Shown: piece by piece, positions 59,340-64,000 of the stretch
How the letters are laid out: every line of letters starts with the position of its first letter
How positions within the stretch are numbered: the first letter of the stretch is position 1
Assembly: GCA_037349315.1 (NCBI GenBank)
Contig: JBAIAC010000033.1
Span: 11,798,001 to 11,862,000, forward strand
Reading direction: 5' to 3'
Source of the DNA: Chelydra serpentina
Taxonomy: Eukaryota; Chordata; Testudines; Chelydridae
DNA: 64,000 bases
Program-made: the position numbers and the translations under genes
Notes under the pieces: generated by a model
Told to the model about the DNA's origin: nothing
What the model saw: the letters and a program-made list of their open reading frames with translations, nothing else
Database searches by the model: none

Positions 59340-60020
59340 GCACAAACAAGGTTCCACCTTGTCTATCCTGTGTCATGCCCTGCATCTCCTCGGTGTTGTT
59401 AAGTTCCTCAAGTTTTCGCTCTGAGTACTGCTCGATGGAGTGATTTTTTCAGTTGGCCTCTTTTGCATGTTCTTCCAGCTGCCCAATGATACATTTGCCG
59501 TGGCATACACTCTGGCTTCTTTCTTAACAAATGTCCCACGTATTTCCATCTTCTTTTCTGGATAACTTTTGATTTAAGGGTTGGTGAGCTCTCTGATGAA
59601 TCTTACCATATAGTCATTCCATTTAATATCTAGTATTTTTCTAAGGCATTTGCTGTGGATTGATCATGTGTGTTAGTCGCCAGTAACGAGGTGGAAAAGA
59701 ACTCTTGGCCTGCAATACAGCCTTAGCATAGGATTGAAGAATTTATTTGATTTTCTCAATGCCTGATGTCATTTGACCTTTTCTGCTGCTTGGCTAGTGC
59801 CTAGTGTCTTTTGTCCCTAGTGCTTTTGTGGCATGAGCTTTCAATAAGTCATTGCTGAGATCATATTAGTATGGTATTTATTTTCTGGATCTCTTTCCAC
59901 CATTCTCAAATTGGATGATTTAGCCAGCTGTTCTAAACCTTCTGCTCTGAGCACTTTGGCAAATGAACATGTCTCCTCCTCTTAGATTAATATTGTAGAC
60001 TTCCTAAATTTAGGGAATCT
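59340..60020 (-). pseudogene. Possible gag or upstream region of the Gypsy element
   Basis: Broken minus-strand frames such as FAKVLRAEGLEQLAKSSNLR, RKILDIKWNDYMVRFIREL and IGQLEEHAKEAN look more protein-like than their surroundings (charged helices, few low-complexity tracts). They lie upstream of the Gypsy pol on the same strand. I recognise no diagnostic gag zinc knuckle, so the link to Gypsy is inference from position. Confidence 0.3.
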
Positions 60021-60971
60021 GTTTGCTTTTGAGGAGGATGGGTATGATGCTAAGTGTTACTATAGTCTACAGCTACAGAGTTACTCAGCCTTTGGAAGCT
60101 ATTCTGCTGCTTTTAAATTTCTATCAAAACCATCTACTCATGGCAGCAAATTTCAATCAAAAACTGATTCCATCATTTGGGAGCACAGTTAGAAAAGGCC
60201 CTTGTGCTTATTGTCTCCAAAATTATATTTAGGATGTCATCTTAATAAGAGGTCATCCTATTCAAACCTCGATAGACAACATGGGACATATCGTAAGGAA
60301 AATCAGAAAGAAGGGCCAAACTATTAGCACTCAATACTGCACTCGAAAGAGTTCATAATTAAAATTTTATTGATAATGTAAAAAATATTGTATAACAATA
60401 TTGTCTTTAATACTGTATTGGAGGAAATCCAAAAGGGGACTCAAACACAAGGAAACATATAGCAGAGCATAGGAGCCAACCAATTATAGTAAGAGTTAGC
60501 AGCTGAATCAAATTCTGACAAAGCAAAAGCAAGCCAACAATGCAAGAATCACAGTTTCCAGATTTCTATGGCTAAGAACCAGGTCTCCCAGAGTCACAAT
60601 TAGAGAGAAAATGTGAATTGCTCTGCTTGAATGTCTATTTCTTTAATTTTTTGTCATGTGTACAAATAAAACAGTCTAGCAGTCAGATGGAAGTGGGCCA
60701 GAAGTGTACAGTATAATACTCCAGAGTATATCAGTGTGTGGTCAAGAAAATAAAATCTGAATGAAGTTAAGATTTGGAGGTTTTGTTTGCATCAATGGGT
60801 TACATGGAAGGTGACTGGCATGCAGGCTCATGACAGCTACATTCAGTTTATTTATGGTTAGATGCAATAAAGTAGGCAGACAAGTATTTATATTGAAGTA
60901 GTCCCTAGATGTCCCCCATTCCGCTATCTACAAACAAGTATTACAAGCAGCAGGACAACATTAGAAATGCA
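60021..60971. other. Unassigned AT-rich sequence
   Basis: No gene or bounded repeat seen. Confidence 0.5.
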
Positions 60972-60976
60972 GATAT

Positions 60977-62154
60977 TGTGATGTTGCACTCAATATGATT
61001 TTTATGAAAATATGCTAATGAGTGTGAATATAATGTAACTGGAATATGCTTCATGCAAAAGGTCTCTTGCAAGGTATCCTTACAAAGCTTATAATCTACT
61101 GAGTGTGGTCATCCTATTTATGTAAATGTATCACTCTTGCATCTGAAACTAGAAATATAACTCTGAGGTCCTATTGTAATTATGCAAAGTGTGGGCCATT
61201 AATGGTGGTTAGGAATCTTGGTGGCTCCCATCAACTAGGACAATTGACTGTAGATGGATCTGTTTACTTGTAAGTCTTCCTGTATACGTGTGTGCTGGCA
61301 AGTGGGTAATGAAGTCTTACAGGTGATTTGTGATCATGTCACCTGAACTGGAATCCATCTTTAACCTGATGCTTTTCCATTTAGAAGGAGGGGTGGGAAC
61401 CCAGAGAGGGACAAAGGATTCCCACCTTGTGCAAAAGATATATAAGGCGGTGGAACCGAAGAAAAGGGGCTGCAGTCATGAGAAATCCCCTAGCTACCAC
61501 CTGAGTTGGAACAAGGTCTGTACCAGGGAGGATTAGGCCCAGACTGGGAAGGCGTCCAGTCTGTGAAAGAAGCTTATTGAAACATCTCTGAGGGTTAGAT
61601 TTTATCTGTATTCAGGTTTCTTACTATATTAGGCTTAGACTTTTATTTTGCTTGGTAATTCACTTTGTTCTGTCTGTTATTACTTGAATCCACTTAAATC
61701 CTACTTTTTATACTTAATAAAATCACTTTTTACTTATTAATTAACCCAGAGTATGTACTAATACCCGGGGGGGGGGGGGGAAACAGCTGTGCATATCTCT
61801 CTATCAGTGTTATAGAGGGCGAACAATTTATGAGTTTACCCTGTATAAGCTTTATACAGGATAAAATAAATGTATTTGGAGTTTGGACCCCATTGGGAGT
61901 TGGATATCTGAGTGCTGGAGACAGGAGCACTTCTTAATCTGTTTTCAGTTAAGCCTGCAGCTTGTGGGGAATGTGGTTCAGACTTGGATAATGATTCTAT
62001 GATTCTATGAATGTGTTTGAAGCAGGCAAGTATGTCTGGCTCAAATCAGGCAAGGGACCGAAGTCCCAATCTGGCAGGGAAAACAGGCTCAGAGGCAGTC
62101 TAAGCCCATCAGGTGGCAGTCCCAAAGGGGGTTTCTGTGATCCAACCAATCACA
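60977..62154 (+). mobile_element. Solo LTR, 1,178 bp, 5-bp target duplication (family S, copy 2)
   Basis: Starts TGTGATGTTG and ends CCAATCACA; GATAT flanks it exactly (60972-60976 and 62155-62159). It shares with 18516-19621 the block TTCACTTTGTTCTGTCTGTT, TTAAATCCTACTT, AATAAAATCACTTTTTACTT, AAACAGCTGTGCATATCT and the hairpin at 61835-61865. A 12-13-base G run near 61768-61780 replaces a short GTGGGGAGG in copy 1. An ATTCTATG repeat at about 61988-62008 is absent from copy 1. No internal region. Confidence 0.87.
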
Positions 62155-62494
62155 GATATATTTCCTTAATCTGTTTTTAGCTCATTTGGATATCTGGACA
62201 CACAAATTATATGTGCTGGCAATGACAAGTGACCTGTTAATCTGATTTACAAAAATCAAATTATAATATTTATAAATGGATTTAGCGAAAACTGCTCTGT
62301 CACATAGGAAGTGGGAACAGTTTAATGGGAAAAAATGAAAAACGGTTGATGTACCTGAAAGCTAGAAACCACTCTCCAATAATGTACATTTTAGGCAAGA
62401 TAATGCCAATATGGTACCTTTCCTCCAAGGATTGCTAAGAGTTTTAAAAACATTAATTAAGTTTGTTGGTTACTCCTTTGAGTTATGTACTCAG

Positions 62495-62705
62495 AATGTA
62501 ACCAAGGCACAGAAGATTTGTGATTTGCTCCCAAATCACACAGTCCTGGTAGAACTGGGATTAGAACTAGGGTGACCAGATGGCCCGATTTTATAGGGAC
62601 AGTCCCGATTTTGGGGTATTTTTCTTATATGGGCTCCTATTACCCCCCACTCCCTGTCCTGATTTTTCACATTTGGTGTCTGGTCACCCTAATTAGAACC
62701 CATGA
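62495..62705 (+). repeat. Ancient SINE-type fragment hosting a MITE
   Basis: ACCAAGGCACAGAAGATTTG, TCCCAAATCACACAGTCC and GAACTGGGATTAGAACCC (after removing the MITE) match a common old amniote repeat. A related fragment is near 31380-31440. Confidence 0.45.
62568..62691. mobile_element. hAT MITE, 124 bp (family B, copy 2)
   Basis: Ends TAGGGTGACCAGATGG and GTCTGGTCACCCTA; ATTAGAAC flanks it exactly (62560-62567 and 62692-62699). It has the same length as the copy at 54536-54659, in opposite orientation, and no coding capacity. Confidence 0.9.
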
Positions 62706-64000
62706 AAAGAGGGGGTTAAAATGGGAAGTTTCAGGCAACCTTAAGTATAGGTGGTGATACTATCTCCAATTATAATATATAAAACCACTAACAAATCTAT
62801 TAAATAATAAGTGCCATATACTCAACATCCAGGACTTCCATTAATATTAATGGGAGAGAGAGTGGTGGGGGGTGGGTGCATATGTGCAGTTTATTAACAC
62901 TGTATGGACCTAAATCTTCAGTTCTATGACAGCTGTTTACACATGACCCCTACATTGATAAATAAGAGAATGTATCATGGGTGGAATTAATGGTCAGCAT
63001 TATCTGCTAAAAAGTTTGTATCCTGAAGAAATCAGCCCTTATGACTTTTCCCATCGATGACCTGTTAAACTCTTTTAATCAACAGCAGATAAAGCCTGCC
63101 TTGTAAAGATTCTGCCTTGAGTGTATTATACTCTCTGTTCTTGCTGAGCATTGTTCTACATTACAAAGTGAATCTCCCCCATTAAAAAACATATTTTAAC
63201 CTTGGGGTCTTGTTGAGGAGAGGAGAATTCTATTTCTTTCACAGGCAGGTAATTATCCCACAATTATGTGGCAAATGCACTCCAGAATTTGAGGGATTAT
63301 AGCAATGTTTACCTAGAATTATTCTAACAAGTCACTTAAAATTCTCGTTAACTGTAAACATGTGGATGGGTGGCTGCCTCCCTTCTTTTTTTGTGCATCT
63401 CAGTTAATACTACTGTGCATGTACTATGCAAGCTATTGAAGTAATACATGAAATTATATAAAAATTCCTCTTTCTTTGTAAGTATAAGATCAGTAAAGGA
63501 TTGCTTACTCTAGAGCACTGGGCTCTGTTGGGAAAACATTAAATGAGTTTCATAATGAATTACAGTAGCCAAACATGGAAAGGCAAATGGTTTTTCTCTT
63601 CTTTTGCAGTAATAATAATGAGGATTTTCTTTTCTTTATGACTTAGTACAAGTTGTTACATGGGAGTGGGGGTGGGGAGAGAGAACAATTTTTCAAGAGT
63701 GTATAACTAGATCTGAACAGAAAATGGAAATTCCTTCCTGGGAAAATTTCTCATTTTAGAAGAAAAGTTGTTCTGAACTGGGACAAAACATCAAATATGC
63801 AAATATTTTCAAGGAAAGTTCCCTTTCAGGAGAAACAATATGGAATGTTTTGGCCCAGTTTCCACTTGGAAGGCTGTTTTCAGTTTCATTTTCAAAGTCC
63901 CCAGAGCAGGGGAGGCAGAGCACCAAGGCTCTCTGGCAGTTCTACAGGAAAATGTGGGCCAGTTTCACTGGTAGAAAGTGAAATGGACAAGAACCTTGCA
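62706..64000. other. Unassigned AT-rich sequence
   Basis: No gene, RNA or bounded repeat recognised to the end of the window. Confidence 0.5.

Noticed and set aside
1..64000. CRISPR arrays, bacterial operons, phage genes or rRNA
   Set aside because: No regular spacer array, ribosome-binding-site-led gene series or rRNA word was found; the repeats are all eukaryotic transposon types.

Overview
This window looks like non-coding nuclear DNA from a sauropsid vertebrate, most likely a turtle; a crocodilian is the main alternative. The reasons are several ages of CR1 LINEs, a tRNA-headed SINE with a CR1 tail, a Penelope-like element, a DIRS element, many hAT and Tigger MITEs, solo LTRs and a MIR-type SINE. 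I found no host exon, tRNA, rRNA, CRISPR array or bacterial gene that I could defend. The long open frames are either pieces of transposable elements or chance frames in GC-rich or simple repeats.

Layout. 1-9 kb: a Penelope-like (PLE) terminus, an old MITE, a tRNA-derived SINE remnant, two CR1 3' ends (one holding a hAT MITE) and a SINE with a 7SL RNA-like head, 13-bp target duplications and an A-rich tail. 9-20 kb: a ~0.55-kb LTR, a 1.8-kb CR1 with reverse-transcriptase frames, an antisense solo LTR and a sense solo LTR (4-, 4- and 5-bp duplications). 20-35 kb: a foldback PLE terminus, Tigger and hAT MITEs, two CR1 copies, a tRNA/CR1 SINE and a MIR-like SINE. 36-43 kb: the densest part, with a PLE (reverse transcriptase plus GIY-YIG) flanked by inverted termini carrying hammerhead-ribozyme-like cores, followed directly by a decayed DIRS element. 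A solo LTR splits the DIRS reverse transcriptase, and that LTR itself holds a hAT MITE. 46-48 kb: a hAT-type element that is largely one GC-rich palindrome plus a 40-bp tandem repeat. 50-58 kb: a CR1, several MITEs and a decayed Ty3/Gypsy pol with a MITE inside. 61-63 kb: a second copy of the sense solo-LTR family and another MITE.

The elements do not form a pathway. What links them is insertion order: nested insertions with matching target duplications give a relative chronology (DIRS before LTR before hAT MITE; CR1 before MITE; Gypsy before MITE). The items most worth a second look are the 7SL-headed SINE (6534-6771), the head-to-head PLE with decayed hammerhead motifs (35973-38266), the short foldback PLE (20423-20626) and the palindromic hAT element (46753-47793). 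All family names rest on motifs read by eye; no database search was possible.
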